The translations under genes and the position numbers were made by a program. DNA of 64,000 nt from Candidatus Amarobacillus elongatus. GTDB lineage: Bacteria > Chloroflexota > Dehalococcoidia > Tepidiformales > Tepidiformaceae. The notes under the pieces are model-generated. The model had not been told where the DNA came from, did no database searches, and worked only from the letters and a program-made list of their open reading frames with translations. This document shows positions 11,201 to 19,770 of the stretch, piece by piece. Numbering within the stretch: position 1 is the first letter of the stretch; each line of letters begins with the position of its first letter. The DNA lies in assembly GCA_016703545.1 (NCBI GenBank), contig JADJBX010000009.1, positions 60,282 to 124,281 on the forward strand, given 5' to 3'.

Positions 11201-12241
11201 CTACCGCGCGTCCAGTAGCGCGTACTCGACGATGATCGGCTTGTGGTCGCTGCCTTCGCCGCGGCCCTCTCGCACAGTCACGCAGGCGAAAGCCGGTGCC
11301 GCGAGCACGTGGTCGATGCGGATCGGCGGGGCCTTGCGCAGCCCGTTCGGCCAGCTCGTCGCGTTCCCCCGTTCACACCCTTCGTGTGCGCCTTCGAGAC
11401 CGAACGACGCGACCCGCCGGTACCAGCGGTGGTACCGGGTCGCGTTGAAGTCGCCCGCGACGATGAGGTGACGGGCATCCTCCTGCCGCAATGCCGCGAG
11501 GAGGCCCTCGTACGTTTCGTTCCAGTGCCCCAGCTGGTGCACGTTCGAAGGCGACACCGGGTGGATGTTGTAGATGCGCACGGTTCGCCCCCCCACGTCG
11601 ATCGTCGCGCGCGTCATCGGCACGCCGCCCGCGTCCCAGGTGTCCCCGGCGAGGATCGGGTGGCGCGAAAAGATGGCCGTCCCGTAGGGGCCGGGTCCGG
11701 GTTCGCCTACGTGGTACGGCCACCGCTCGGGGATACCGGCGGCTTCGAAGGCAGCACGCGCCCTGGGCATGTACTCCTGCACAAGCAGCACGTCCGGGTC
11801 CACCGCGATGATCTCGCGGGCGATCGCGGCGACATCCTCGTTGTCGATGAAGAGGTTCGCGGTCATCAGCCGGAGGCGTGGGGCCTCGCGTGCCTCCCGG
11901 GGCAGCGGCGTGCCGTTCGTGTACTCCGGCAGCACCCAGGCGAAATGGATGGAAGCGACCGTGACCGCCAGTGCCGCGAGGGCCCAGCGCCGGCCGGCCC
12001 AGGCCCCCACCGCCGCCGGGTAGGCCGGCAGGTACACCCACCATGTGTACGCGTTCACCACGACAAGGAAGAACCAGCGGTCGGGGATGGCGATGCGCGC
12101 GAACTGCAGCGCCGCCAGGGTTGCGACCATCGCCCACGCGGCGACGGAGAGAATGCGAGTGCCCGCGAGGATGAAACGGCGCACGCGCGGGAGAGCGTCG
12201 GTGCCGGGCGCCGTGGCGTCACGCTCCGCCGCGCCAATCAC
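11201..12241 (-). CDS. Membrane-anchored endonuclease/exonuclease/phosphatase family protein
   Basis: About 346 residues. Three hydrophobic segments occupy roughly residues 20-105. An EEP (DNase I-like) domain follows, with LMTANLFIDNEDVAAI, DVLLVQEYMP (catalytic Glu), YNIHPVSPS, VAGDFNAT (Asp-x-Asn) and GSDHKPIIVE (final Asp-His). All main catalytic positions are present. Such membrane-EEP proteins are common in high-GC bacteria; substrates may be phosphodiesters or phospholipids and cannot be named. The start is uncertain: GTG 12241 is used here, and a TTG near 12277 inside the end of moeA is an alternative. It is the downstream partner of moeA. Confidence 0.8.
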   Translation of the reverse strand: MIGAAERDATAPGTDALPRVRRFILAGTRILSVAAWAMVATLAALQFARIAIPDRWFFLVVVNAYTWWVYLPAYPAAVGAWAGRRWALAALAVTVASIHFAWVLPEYTNGTPLPREAREAPRLRLMTANLFIDNEDVAAIAREIIAVDPDVLLVQEYMPRARAAFEAAGIPERWPYHVGEPGPGPYGTAIFSRHPILAGDTWDAGGVPMTRATIDVGGRTVRIYNIHPVSPSNVHQLGHWNETYEGLLAALRQEDARHLIVAGDFNATRYHRWYRRVASFGLEGAHEGCERGNATSWPNGLRKAPPIRIDHVLAAPAFACVTVREGRGEGSDHKPIIVEYALLDAR

Positions 12242-12255
12242 CTCGGCCTCCGTCG

Positions 12256-13523
12256 CTATGGAGCGTGCTCCCAATCGAGCATCATCACGTCGATCTCGTC
12301 GCCGGGGTTCGCGACCGGCACGTCTTCCGGGATGATGGTGAGCGCGTTCGCGGCGCTCATGCTGGTGAGAATTCCGCTCCCCTGCGGCCCGGTGAGGTCG
12401 GCGTACCATCGGCCGTCGTCGCCACGCGTGACGATGCAGCGCGCGTAGAACCGGCGCGCGTCGGTATTGCGAACGGCATCCCGCGTGATGGCGCGCACCA
12501 CGGGCCGCTCCCAGTCGTCCCGGCCGAGCATGGTGAACACCGCCGGCCGGCCGAAGAGTTCGAACGAAACCATCGAGCTCACCGGGTTCCCCAGGGAGCC
12601 CGAGGTGCGGCACGCGGCGGCCGTCGGGCGCGCGGAAGGCGCCGAAGGCGAGCGGCTTGCCCGGCTTCATACGCACCGTCCAGAAGTCGATCGCGCCCTC
12701 GCGGGCGAGTACGTCCTTGACGACGTCGAAGTCGCCGCGCGAGACCCCGGCGCTGGTCACGATCATGTCCGCTTCCATGCCTTCGCGGATCTTCGCTGTC
12801 AGGTCCTCGACGGTGTCATGGGCGATGCCGAGCAGCTTCGGGATGCCGCCGTACTTCCGCACGAGCGCGGCAACGCTGTAGGCGTTGGCGTCGTAAATGC
12901 GGCCGGGGAGCAGCGGTTGCCCGGGTTCGGTGATCTCGTCCCCCGTGGAGAGGATCGCCACGACGGGACGCCGGTACACGGTGACGTCGCTCACGCCCAT
13001 GCTCGCGAGCACGCCCACTTCCGAGGCGCGCACCACACGTCCCGCGGGGATGACGACGTTCCCAGCGCGCACGTCCTCCGCCCGGAAGCGGATATTCGCC
13101 GCGACGTTCGCGGCCTTGAGCACGCGCACGGTGCCACCCTTCTGCGGGCGCTCGTTCACTTCGCGCAGCGGTTCGTCGGTCTCTTCGAAGGGCACCACGG
13201 CATCGGCGCCGGGCGGCATCGGGGCGCCGGTCATGATGCGCACGGCCTCGCCCGGGCCAACCGCCGCCTCCGACACGTACCCGGCCGCCAGATCGCCAAT
13301 CACGCGCAGTTCGCGCGGGGCGTCTTCGGTCGCGCCGGTGGTATCGGCGGCGCGCACGGCGTAGCCGTCCATGGCGGTGTTATCGAGGGGGAGGGATGTC
13401 GAAGGGGGCTACCACGTCGGCGGCGAGCACCTGCCCCAGCGCGTCCAGCACGGGCCGCGTCTCGGGTTCGAGCCGGGAGAAGAACGAGAGAATCCGCTCG
13501 CGCGCCTCTTCGACGCTAATCAT
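12256..13523 (-). pseudogene. moeA: Molybdopterin molybdotransferase MoeA with two frameshifts
   Basis: MoeA inserts molybdate into molybdopterin to finish the molybdenum cofactor. Reading from ATG 13523, the first about 45 codons give the N-terminal helix and APFDIPP. The frame then shifts at a run of five G (13387-13391) into the diagnostic MDGYAVRAADT. The central domain includes TGDE and SAGVSRGDFDVV. A second shift at a C run (12589-12592) turns the expected GLPGNPVSS into another frame, and the C-terminal domain then runs to 12256. Each break is cured by removing one base from a G/C run, so sequencing error is likelier than decay. No other molybdenum cofactor gene lies in the window. 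Confidence 0.85.
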
Positions 13524-13658
13524 GGAGGTGACCGGGAATGTCATTCGGCGCCCGCGTGGTCAGAGATGGGACGCCATGGTACCGCTACCGGGCCGCGCGC
13601 GTCGCGCCGGACCGATCGCGGAGCGGACCGGGATCGGCATCCCGGCCCGCGCTGTCTG

Positions 13659-13910
13659 TCAGGCCAACCGCACGGCCAGGCAGGTGGTGGTGCGCTGCAC
13701 CCCGGATACCTTCTGCAGCGCTTCCGTGATGGCGTTGCCCAGCCGGTCCAGGTCGTCCGCCTCGAGCTGCACGATCACGTCGTACGGCCCGGTCACGGTG
13801 TCCACGACCACGACGCGCGCGCCGGGATAGGTGAACTCCGCGATCGCGGCGCTTACTGCCTTCGCCTTTCCGACGTCGGTTTCGATCAGCACGTATCCAC
13901 GGACGGCCAT
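13659..13910 (-). CDS. Stand-alone Lrp/AsnC ligand-binding (RAM) domain protein
   Basis: An 83-residue protein made only of the Lrp/AsnC effector domain: AVRGYVLIETDVGKAKAVS, the GPYDVIVQLEADD strand, and VSGVQRTTTCLAV at the end. There is no helix-turn-helix. I start at ATG 13910 (MAVRG); an ATG five codons upstream is possible. Stand-alone RAM domains form ring-like oligomers that bind amino acids in some archaea and bacteria. They may act as sensors or modulate full-length Lrp proteins. It is flanked by moeA and a lipoprotein gene on the same strand with wide gaps, so it is probably its own unit. Confidence 0.85.
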   Translation of the reverse strand: MAVRGYVLIETDVGKAKAVSAAIAEFTYPGARVVVVDTVTGPYDVIVQLEADDLDRLGNAITEALQKVSGVQRTTTCLAVRLA

Positions 13911-13983
13911 GGCCTCACCTCGCATTCTGAACTGGCAGCATCATTCGTTTCGCGCTTGTGCGGTGTCAAGCAACGAACGGGCG

Positions 13984-16056
13984 TCAACCGCTGCCCGGCA
14001 GGACGTAGTCATACGAGGCAACCGATGCGGACGCGCCCGCATCCACCGTCAGCGGCAGTACGAGGTCGGCGTTGAGAATGAAGCAGAGCGATTCCTCGCC
14101 GGTCCGGCAGTAGTACACCGAAGCTCGTGCCGTCAGCGTCGCCGTCCCCGTGCCGAAGTCCGCGGGAATTGGCAGCGTGACGGCCGTCTCGTCCGAACGC
14201 CACGAGACTTCCGTGTCGCCGGTGGCGGCCACGGCGGCGTTCGACGTCGCGAGCGTGAGCGTGGACGGCGCCTGGCTGTTCAGGTGGTGGCCCGCTGGCG
14301 AGGCGAGCGTGATCCGCAGTGTGCCGGTCCCCGGCGCCACCGTGACTCCCGGCAGCGTCGCCGTCACGCGCCGCCCCGGCCCGCTCCCGGATGCCACCTG
14401 CAGGTTCGAAAGCGTCAGCGTCGAGACACTCCCCGAGGCGAGGTCGAACGTGCGGATGAGCTGGTTGTTCGTGTCCGCCACGAACACCCTGCCGCCCGCG
14501 AAGCCCAGCCCCGCCGGCTCATCGAAGCGCGCCTCGGTCCCGGTTCCGTCGGACCAGCCCCGCTCCGAACCGGCCAGCGTGGTCACGGCGAAGGTTACCG
14601 GGTCGACGGCGCGGAGGCGGTGGTTATACGTGTCCCCCACGATGAGCCGACCGTTGGCGAGCGCCAGCCCCTGCGGGTGTTGGAACTTCGCCGCGGTGCC
14701 CGTCCCGTCGTCGGCGCCGTACTCAAACAGCCCCTTCCCGACGATGGTCTCGACTTCGCCCTGGCCCTCAATCCGCACGCGCCGGAGCGCGCTGCCCTCC
14801 GGGTCGACCCAGTACAGCCAGGTGCCGTCGCTCGCCATCCCGGACGGCTGAGCGAGGGTCGCGCCGCGGAGCCGGTCGCCGTCGTTGATGCCCTCCCGGC
14901 TGGTCCCGGCGAACACGGCGAGCGTCCCGTTCGCGAGATCCAGCGACCAGATCTGGTGCAGCCCGGCGATGGAGATGTACAGCCTTCCGCCCACCTCCAG
15001 TACGTCCCAGGGGGAGGCCAGTGCCGTCTTCGTGGCGACGTCGCCCGCGCGCGGGAAGCGGTCCGCCTGCTTCCCTGTGCCGGCGATGGTGGTCACTTCC
15101 AGGCTCGCGAGGTCGACGGCGCGGATGGCGTGATTGCGCGTGTCGGCCACGTAGAGGGTGCGGCCGTTCGCGCTCAGTCCAAGGCCCTGGGGCTGGCGGA
15201 AGCGGGCCTCGTTCGCCGCGCCGTCCGCGAACCCTTCTTCGCCCGTGCCGATGACGCTCTCGAGCCGCCCATCGAGCGTCGACACGAGAACGCGGTTGTG
15301 GCCGGAGTCGGCGATGTAGAGCCGCCCGCGCTGCTCGTCTGCCAGCACCTTTCCGGGGTACGAAAGCACGCTCGATGCCGCGGTCGCGTCGAAACTGAAA
15401 AGCAGTGCCTTCGCATCGAACTTCCCCTCGAATTCGACCAGCATCGACGACAGGATCGGCTGGAACAGCGCGTACACGCCCTCACCCGAGTGCTTGCCCA
15501 CGACCTTGCCCAGGGGGTCGATGAGCACGAGTGTGGGCCACGCGTTCGCCCCATAGTCGTCCCAGACGGCGAAGTCCGGGTCGTTCACGACGGCGTGCGC
15601 GAGACCGAGGCGGCGGACGGCTTCGCGCACGCTCTCGTCGTCGTGTTCCGTCGCGTACTTGCCCGAATGCACGCCGATGACGACCAGTCGATCGCCGTAC
15701 TCGGCCTCCAGCCGCTTTAGGTCCGGGACGATGTGCTGGCAGTTGATGCAGCCAAGGGTCCAGAAGTCCAGGAGAACGATCTTGCCGCGCAGGTCGGCGA
15801 GCGTGAGAGGCCGCTGGACGTTGAACCAGGTCAGCCCGTTGCGGAACTCGGGTGCCGCGTCCTTGCCGGCCCAGCTCTTCCGGTCCGAGGGAGTCGTCGC
15901 TTTCGTACCCGTGTCAGTCACCTCGCGCGCGACCTGGCTCTTGTTGTTTCCCGAACACGCCGTGAGGGCGGCGGCGAGGGCCAACAACAACAGCAGCAAC
16001 AGCATGAACGTCGCGCCGGGAATTCGGCGCGGTGCCGGGTGCACGGGACATCGCAT
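13984..16056 (-). CDS. Lipoprotein with thioredoxin-like domain and NHL repeats
   Basis: A 690-residue exported protein. The N-terminus is a lipoprotein signal (poly-Leu core ending LTAC). Next is a TlpA/AhpC-type thioredoxin fold with KIVLLDFWTLGCINCQHI, i.e. a CxxC site (Cys-Ile-Asn-Cys). About six NHL/beta-propeller blades follow, recognisable by repeats such as GRLYIADSGHNRVLV, RTLYVADTRNHAIRAVD and GRLIVGDTYNHRLRAVD. A C-terminal beta-rich domain ends the chain. The order thioredoxin then NHL propeller is that of the NHLRC2 group. A role in thiol-disulfide chemistry outside the membrane is inferred; the partner is unknown. ATG 16005, just before the Leu-rich core, is an alternative start. 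Confidence 0.88.
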   Translation of the reverse strand: MRCPVHPAPRRIPGATFMLLLLLLLALAAALTACSGNNKSQVAREVTDTGTKATTPSDRKSWAGKDAAPEFRNGLTWFNVQRPLTLADLRGKIVLLDFWTLGCINCQHIVPDLKRLEAEYGDRLVVIGVHSGKYATEHDDESVREAVRRLGLAHAVVNDPDFAVWDDYGANAWPTLVLIDPLGKVVGKHSGEGVYALFQPILSSMLVEFEGKFDAKALLFSFDATAASSVLSYPGKVLADEQRGRLYIADSGHNRVLVSTLDGRLESVIGTGEEGFADGAANEARFRQPQGLGLSANGRTLYVADTRNHAIRAVDLASLEVTTIAGTGKQADRFPRAGDVATKTALASPWDVLEVGGRLYISIAGLHQIWSLDLANGTLAVFAGTSREGINDGDRLRGATLAQPSGMASDGTWLYWVDPEGSALRRVRIEGQGEVETIVGKGLFEYGADDGTGTAAKFQHPQGLALANGRLIVGDTYNHRLRAVDPVTFAVTTLAGSERGWSDGTGTEARFDEPAGLGFAGGRVFVADTNNQLIRTFDLASGSVSTLTLSNLQVASGSGPGRRVTATLPGVTVAPGTGTLRITLASPAGHHLNSQAPSTLTLATSNAAVAATGDTEVSWRSDETAVTLPIPADFGTGTATLTARASVYYCRTGEESLCFILNADLVLPLTVDAGASASVASYDYVLPGSG

Positions 16057-16083
16057 TGCACTCCCATCGTATCCGAGCCATGG

Positions 16084-16572
16084 TCAGGATTCGGGTCGAC
16101 CGTCACGCACCTTGAGCGCCCAGACCACGTAGTCCATGTGCGGGGTCTTCACGCCTCGCCGGTTGAGGGCGAAGGCGACGTCGGCCCGGTGTTCGGCCGA
16201 ATGGATGAGCACCTGCAGCAACGCGTCCCCGGCGGAGACATCGGCCTTGAACCAGGAGATGTGGACCGTTCGATCGAGCGCCGCGGCGTCGGCCCCCTGG
16301 AGGAACCGCGCGTACGCCTCCCCGATCGCCGCCTGCAGCGACAGGAGGCCGGCGGCATCGAGCGTCTTTGGATGGGCCTCCGGGCGGTCCGCGCCGAGCA
16401 GCCGGAGGTAGTTGTGTTCGACCGTGACGGCGTGCCGAAGGATCTCCTCCACCGGCTGGTACATCCCCTCCGAAGCCTCGGAAACCTTCTGGGGACCCGC
16501 CTGGATGCATGCGTCGAGAAGCGCGCTGGTTGCCCAGGCGCTGTGCCGGAAGCCGTCGGTGAGGAACTGCAT
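16084..16572 (-). CDS. DinB/YfiT-like putative metalloenzyme
   Basis: A 162-residue four-helix protein of the DinB superfamily. Histidines at HAVTVEHNYL and HSAEHRADV sit where the family binds a metal, commonly nickel or zinc. I start at ATG 16572 (MQFLTDGFRHSAW). Family members include thiol-dependent S-transferases, but most are uncharacterised and no substrate can be given. It is the downstream neighbour of the diacylglycerol-kinase-like gene on the same strand, 34 bases away, and could be co-transcribed with it. Confidence 0.8.
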   Translation of the reverse strand: MQFLTDGFRHSAWATSALLDACIQAGPQKVSEASEGMYQPVEEILRHAVTVEHNYLRLLGADRPEAHPKTLDAAGLLSLQAAIGEAYARFLQGADAAALDRTVHISWFKADVSAGDALLQVLIHSAEHRADVAFALNRRGVKTPHMDYVVWALKVRDGRPES

Positions 16573-16606
16573 CGTCCCAGCGTACCGGGAATGGCGGGCG
16601 CCGGCG

Positions 16607-17548
16607 CTACCGCGCCGGGGTCGGCGCGATGAACCGGATCGCGCCGGGCACGACGCTGATGCTCCCCGGAAGATAGCCGCCGAGTTCGCCGTCGAGGTCC
16701 ACCACCGACTTCCTGGACGCCGACAGCGTGAGCGCCGCGGCGTGGTGATGGTCGATGCCTTCGATGCTAAGGTGCGTGCCGCCCTTGCGTTGGCCATCGA
16801 CGGCGGCGAGCACCGCGCGACGGCTGAGGGCGCCCCAGCGCACCACGTCGAGCAGCCCGTCGTCGGGCAGCGCCCCTGGCGCGACCATCCGGTCGCCGGC
16901 CCACAGCTCCATGTTGTGCACGCTCACGGAGTTGTACTCCGCCGAGTAGTCCTCGCCATCGAGGGTGAGGTCGAAGCGGCGGCCCATCGGCCCGATCATC
17001 TTCACGCCGGTCATGATCAGGTAGGGGGCGGTATCGCCGGCCCGCTTGAGCCAGCGGGGCACCGATCGCGAAATCTCCGGCACCCAGCCCGCCGAGGCGA
17101 CGAGCAGAAAGTGACGCACGCGCGGATGGCCGTGCGCGTCGACGAGGTCGATTCGCCCGATGTCGATCCGCCGTTCGAGGCCCTCCTTGAGCGCGCTCAT
17201 CGCGGCGGCAGGCGCCCCGATCCCGAGGCACTTTCCGACATCCTTGCCGGTGCCCATGGGGATGGTCCCGAGGCGCACGCGGTCATGTGCGCCCAGGTCC
17301 ATGATGGCGTTGGCGGCCTCGTACACCGTGCCATCGCCCCCGCAGGCCACGACGGTATCGTGCCCGGCCTCGATTGCCGCTCTCGTGAGCGCGTACCCGT
17401 GCCAGGTATGGCCCGTCAGCGCCACTTCGGGGTCGAAGCCCGCGCGCCGCACGCCCGCCTCCAGTGCGCCCGCGCGCTGCTTCGTCCGTCCGCCGCCGGA
17501 CATGGGGTTGATGAGGAGAAAAAGTCGCCGCTGCTCACCGCCTGTCAT
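16607..17548 (-). CDS. Diacylglycerol kinase family (YegS/DgkB-like lipid kinase)
   Basis: A 313-residue soluble lipid kinase. FLLINPMSGGG at the N-terminus and the nucleotide-binding GGDGT motif (residues 70-74) are diagnostic, followed by LGTIPMGTGKDVGK. The C-terminal beta-sandwich includes GALPDDGLLDVV. Members phosphorylate diacylglycerol or related lipids using ATP and feed phospholipid recycling. I chose ATG 17548 because the sequence before it does not resemble the family. The divergent ApbE gene starts 36 bases away, so both promoters must lie in or near that short gap. Confidence 0.87.
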   Translation of the reverse strand: MTGGEQRRLFLLINPMSGGGRTKQRAGALEAGVRRAGFDPEVALTGHTWHGYALTRAAIEAGHDTVVACGGDGTVYEAANAIMDLGAHDRVRLGTIPMGTGKDVGKCLGIGAPAAAMSALKEGLERRIDIGRIDLVDAHGHPRVRHFLLVASAGWVPEISRSVPRWLKRAGDTAPYLIMTGVKMIGPMGRRFDLTLDGEDYSAEYNSVSVHNMELWAGDRMVAPGALPDDGLLDVVRWGALSRRAVLAAVDGQRKGGTHLSIEGIDHHHAAALTLSASRKSVVDLDGELGGYLPGSISVVPGAIRFIAPTPAR

Positions 17549-17584
17549 ACGGTGGAACCTACGCCGCCGGGGGGTGACGCGCGA

Positions 17585-18451
17585 ATGCAGCACGCTGATT
17601 CCTTCCGTGCGATGGACACGGGGATCGATGTCATCGCCGAGTCCGCCGCGCCATTCCCCCCGTTCGGTCTGTTCGCCGGCATCCATCTGCTCTTCGAGCA
17701 ACAGGAGGAGCGCTTCTCGCGCTTCCGGCCAGGCAGCCTGCTTTCGCGACTAAACGCCGGAGAGACGATCGAGGACCCATTCTTCGCGGCAGCCTGCCGG
17801 TTGGCGCTCGAGGCCCACGCGTTCACGGGCGGCCTCTTCAATCCGCTCATCCTCGGTGCGCTGCGGCAGGCGGGGTACGGCGTCACCTTCGGCTCCGTTT
17901 CCGGCGGCGAACCGCGCCCCACCCACGTGCCATCGCCCGCGGAATGCCTCGCGGTTGAGGGCACGCGCGTTTCGCTGCACGGCGCTCAACTCGACCTGGG
18001 CGGCATCGTCAAAGGTTGGACCGTGGACCTCGCCGCCGAAATGGCCGCGAACGCCGGATTCGCCGCCCTCGTGAACGCAGGTGGTGACCTTCGCGCGACC
18101 GGCACCGAGGACGGCGCCGCGAACGGCTGGTTCGTCCAGGTGGATGGCCCAACGGGCGAGCCAGCCTGGGAGGGTGAGGTCGCGGGCGGGCTCGCCACCT
18201 CGACCACCCTCAGGCGTGCCTGGCGCACGAGCGACGGCGGCCGCGCGCACCACCTCATCGACCCGCGCACGGGCCTGCCCGCGGACTCGCCGTTCGTGCA
18301 GGTTTCGGCCTGGGCGCGGGAGACGTGGCGGGCGGAATGCTGGGCGAAGGCGGTGCTGGTCGGCGGCCACGCCGCGGCCCGCGCCGCACGCGCGGCCGGG
18401 GTCCCCGTGCTCGCCATTACCCCCGCCGGTGCGGTGCTGGTCGCGCCGTAA
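17585..18451 (+). CDS. apbE: FAD:protein FMN transferase (ApbE)
   Basis: A 288-residue ApbE-family enzyme. ApbE moves FMN from FAD to a Thr/Ser of a target protein outside the membrane, using Mg2+. Seen here: MDTGIDVIAES near the N-terminus, SRLNAGE, QLDLGGIVKGWTVDLAAE (the G-x-KG motif), LVNAGGDLRATG and HHLIDPRTGLPADS. No convincing signal peptide or lipobox is present, which is unusual for a periplasmic enzyme. It is followed in the same direction by two small exported proteins and a ferric-reductase-like membrane protein, which suggests it serves that unit; no FMN-bind-domain protein is in the window. Confidence 0.9.
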   Translation: MQHADSFRAMDTGIDVIAESAAPFPPFGLFAGIHLLFEQQEERFSRFRPGSLLSRLNAGETIEDPFFAAACRLALEAHAFTGGLFNPLILGALRQAGYGVTFGSVSGGEPRPTHVPSPAECLAVEGTRVSLHGAQLDLGGIVKGWTVDLAAEMAANAGFAALVNAGGDLRATGTEDGAANGWFVQVDGPTGEPAWEGEVAGGLATSTTLRRAWRTSDGGRAHHLIDPRTGLPADSPFVQVSAWARETWRAECWAKAVLVGGHAAARAARAAGVPVLAITPAGAVLVAP

Positions 18452-18531
18452 AGGCTCCTTTTCCCCGCTCGTGACTCCTTTTGGCCGAAAGCGTGCATGT
18501 GCTCGCCAGCAAGAACACAAGGAGTTCCCGC

Positions 18532-18870
18532 GTGAACCGAATCGCCTCCATTGTTACGGCCGCCGGGGCCACGGCACTCGCCCTCGCCACCGTCGGCGCC
18601 TTCGCCCTCACCTCGGGCTTCGCCGGCGGCGAAGACGAGGATGACGACCACGAGTGGGCCGAGCGCAACGGGTTCTTCGATGGCAGCCTGGCCGCCACGG
18701 GCGCCGCGGTTGCCCCGGCCACCGGCGCCTCAACCACGGGCGGAGCGGTGACGAGCCGCGCGACCGCGACGGAGCGCCGCGGCACCGAGACCCGCGCCCA
18801 GCACGATCTCCGCGAACGCGAACATGACGACGACGATGACGACGACCGCTGGGACGACGACGATGACTAA
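18532..18870 (+). CDS. Small exported protein with Asp-rich tail, possible ApbE target
   Basis: I do not recognise a family. Start GTG 18532 follows a good AAGGAG eight bases upstream. The 112-residue product has a signal peptide or anchor (residues 3-30), a short acidic stretch (EDEDDDHEW), an Ala/Thr/Gly-rich linker, and a tail of mostly Asp (about residues 98-112). The linker contains TGAAV and PATGASTT. The core TGAS resembles the loose motif at which ApbE attaches FMN, which is only a hint. The end overlaps the next start by eight bases, so the two genes are coupled. The acidic tail could bind metal ions. Confidence 0.7.
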   Translation: MNRIASIVTAAGATALALATVGAFALTSGFAGGEDEDDDHEWAERNGFFDGSLAATGAAVAPATGASTTGGAVTSRATATERRGTETRAQHDLREREHDDDDDDDRWDDDDD

Positions 18871-19123
18871 CGCCCGCAAGCGCGGCGGCATTCGCTTCCC
18901 AATCACGCGCATCGTTACCGCGCTCGGAGCGGTCGCGGCCTTTGTCGTGCTCTGGGGCGCCGTTGCGCTCCAGGGCACCCCGGAGCAGCCCGAGGCGACC
19001 CTGCCCGTGGCCGTTCCCCCCGCGCCCGCCGTCCAGAACGGACCGGCGAACGCGGTCGCGGCGGCGCCCACGACGGCGCCCGTGCAGCGGGTCGCGCCGG
19101 CCCGCCGTTCCAGGAGTTCCTGA
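18863..19123 (+). CDS. Small single-pass membrane protein, unknown
   Basis: An 86-residue protein starting at ATG 18863 inside the end of the previous gene. A basic N-terminus (NARKRGGIRFP) is followed by one membrane helix (about residues 14-36), then a Pro/Ala/Val-rich extracellular linker and a basic end (ARRSRSS). No known domain. Its stop TGA shares a base with the ATG of the ferric-reductase-like gene (TGATG), so all three are translated as a unit. A subunit or scaffold role in that membrane complex is an inference from context only. Confidence 0.65.
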   Translation: MTNARKRGGIRFPITRIVTALGAVAAFVVLWGAVALQGTPEQPEATLPVAVPPAPAVQNGPANAVAAAPTTAPVQRVAPARRSRSS

Positions 19124-19770
19124 TGAGCAACCGCGTGTTCTGGGGCACGTTGCTGGCGGTCGAAATCGGCATCGTCGTGGTTGGCGGAATGGTGGTGGGC
19201 GCGGGCGGGCACGCCGCCTGGTACGCATCCCGGGCCGCCGGCTTCGCCGCGTACTTCAGCCTCTGGATCGCCCTCGCCGGCGGGCTGCTGATGTCATCGG
19301 CCTGGTTCGATGGCATCGTCGCTCGCGCGCGCCTGCTCGCCATCCACCAGACGGCGGGGCTGGTGGGGCTGGGCTTCGCCGCCGGCCATGCCCTCGTCCT
19401 TCTGCTTGATTCCTACATCGGGTACTCGGTCGTCGACCTCCTCGTGCCGTTCGCCGCGAGCCACGAACGCACGCTCACGGGCCTCGGCGTCGTCACGCTG
19501 TATCTCACCGCACTCGTGACGCTCTCGTTCTGGGTCCGAACGGCCATTGGCATGCGCGTCTGGCGGATGGTCCACTATCTCTCGGTGGTGGCGTTCCTGG
19601 GCGCGGCATGGCATGGGATGCAGATGGGCACCAGCGCCGACTTCGGCTGGGGCCGTGCCGTTTACCTCATCACCACGCTGTCGCTGGTTACGGCGACCGT
19701 CGTTCGCGCTGTGTATGTCCGGCCGACGCGGCGGACCGCGAAGGCGGCGGGAGGTGTGAGCGCTGGCTGA
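19123..19770 (+). CDS. Ferric-reductase-like transmembrane heme protein
   Basis: A 215-residue integral membrane protein with about six helices. It carries two histidine pairs with the spacing of bis-heme ferric reductase/MsrQ-type proteins: H75 and H89 in one helix (14 apart), H151 and H164 in another (13 apart). The first pair sits in AIHQTAGLVGLGFAAGHAL, the second in VHYLSVVAFLGAAWHG. It has no NAD- or FAD-binding domain, as in MsrQ-like proteins. With apbE and the small exported proteins it could pass electrons across the membrane to a flavinylated partner. Family placement is good; the pathway is inferred. Confidence 0.82.
   Translation: MSNRVFWGTLLAVEIGIVVVGGMVVGAGGHAAWYASRAAGFAAYFSLWIALAGGLLMSSAWFDGIVARARLLAIHQTAGLVGLGFAAGHALVLLLDSYIGYSVVDLLVPFAASHERTLTGLGVVTLYLTALVTLSFWVRTAIGMRVWRMVHYLSVVAFLGAAWHGMQMGTSADFGWGRAVYLITTLSLVTATVVRAVYVRPTRRTAKAAGGVSAG

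Noticed and set aside
11201..13372. A single 723-aa MoeA-endonuclease fusion
   Set aside because: The fusion arises only from the frameshift at 12589-12592. The true MoeA end and its stop at 12256 lie in the neighbouring frame, so these are two genes.
18815..18870. GAC-repeat (Asp tail) as a tandem repeat or CRISPR-like element
   Set aside because: It is the coding sequence of the Asp-rich tail of a small protein; no spacer structure.
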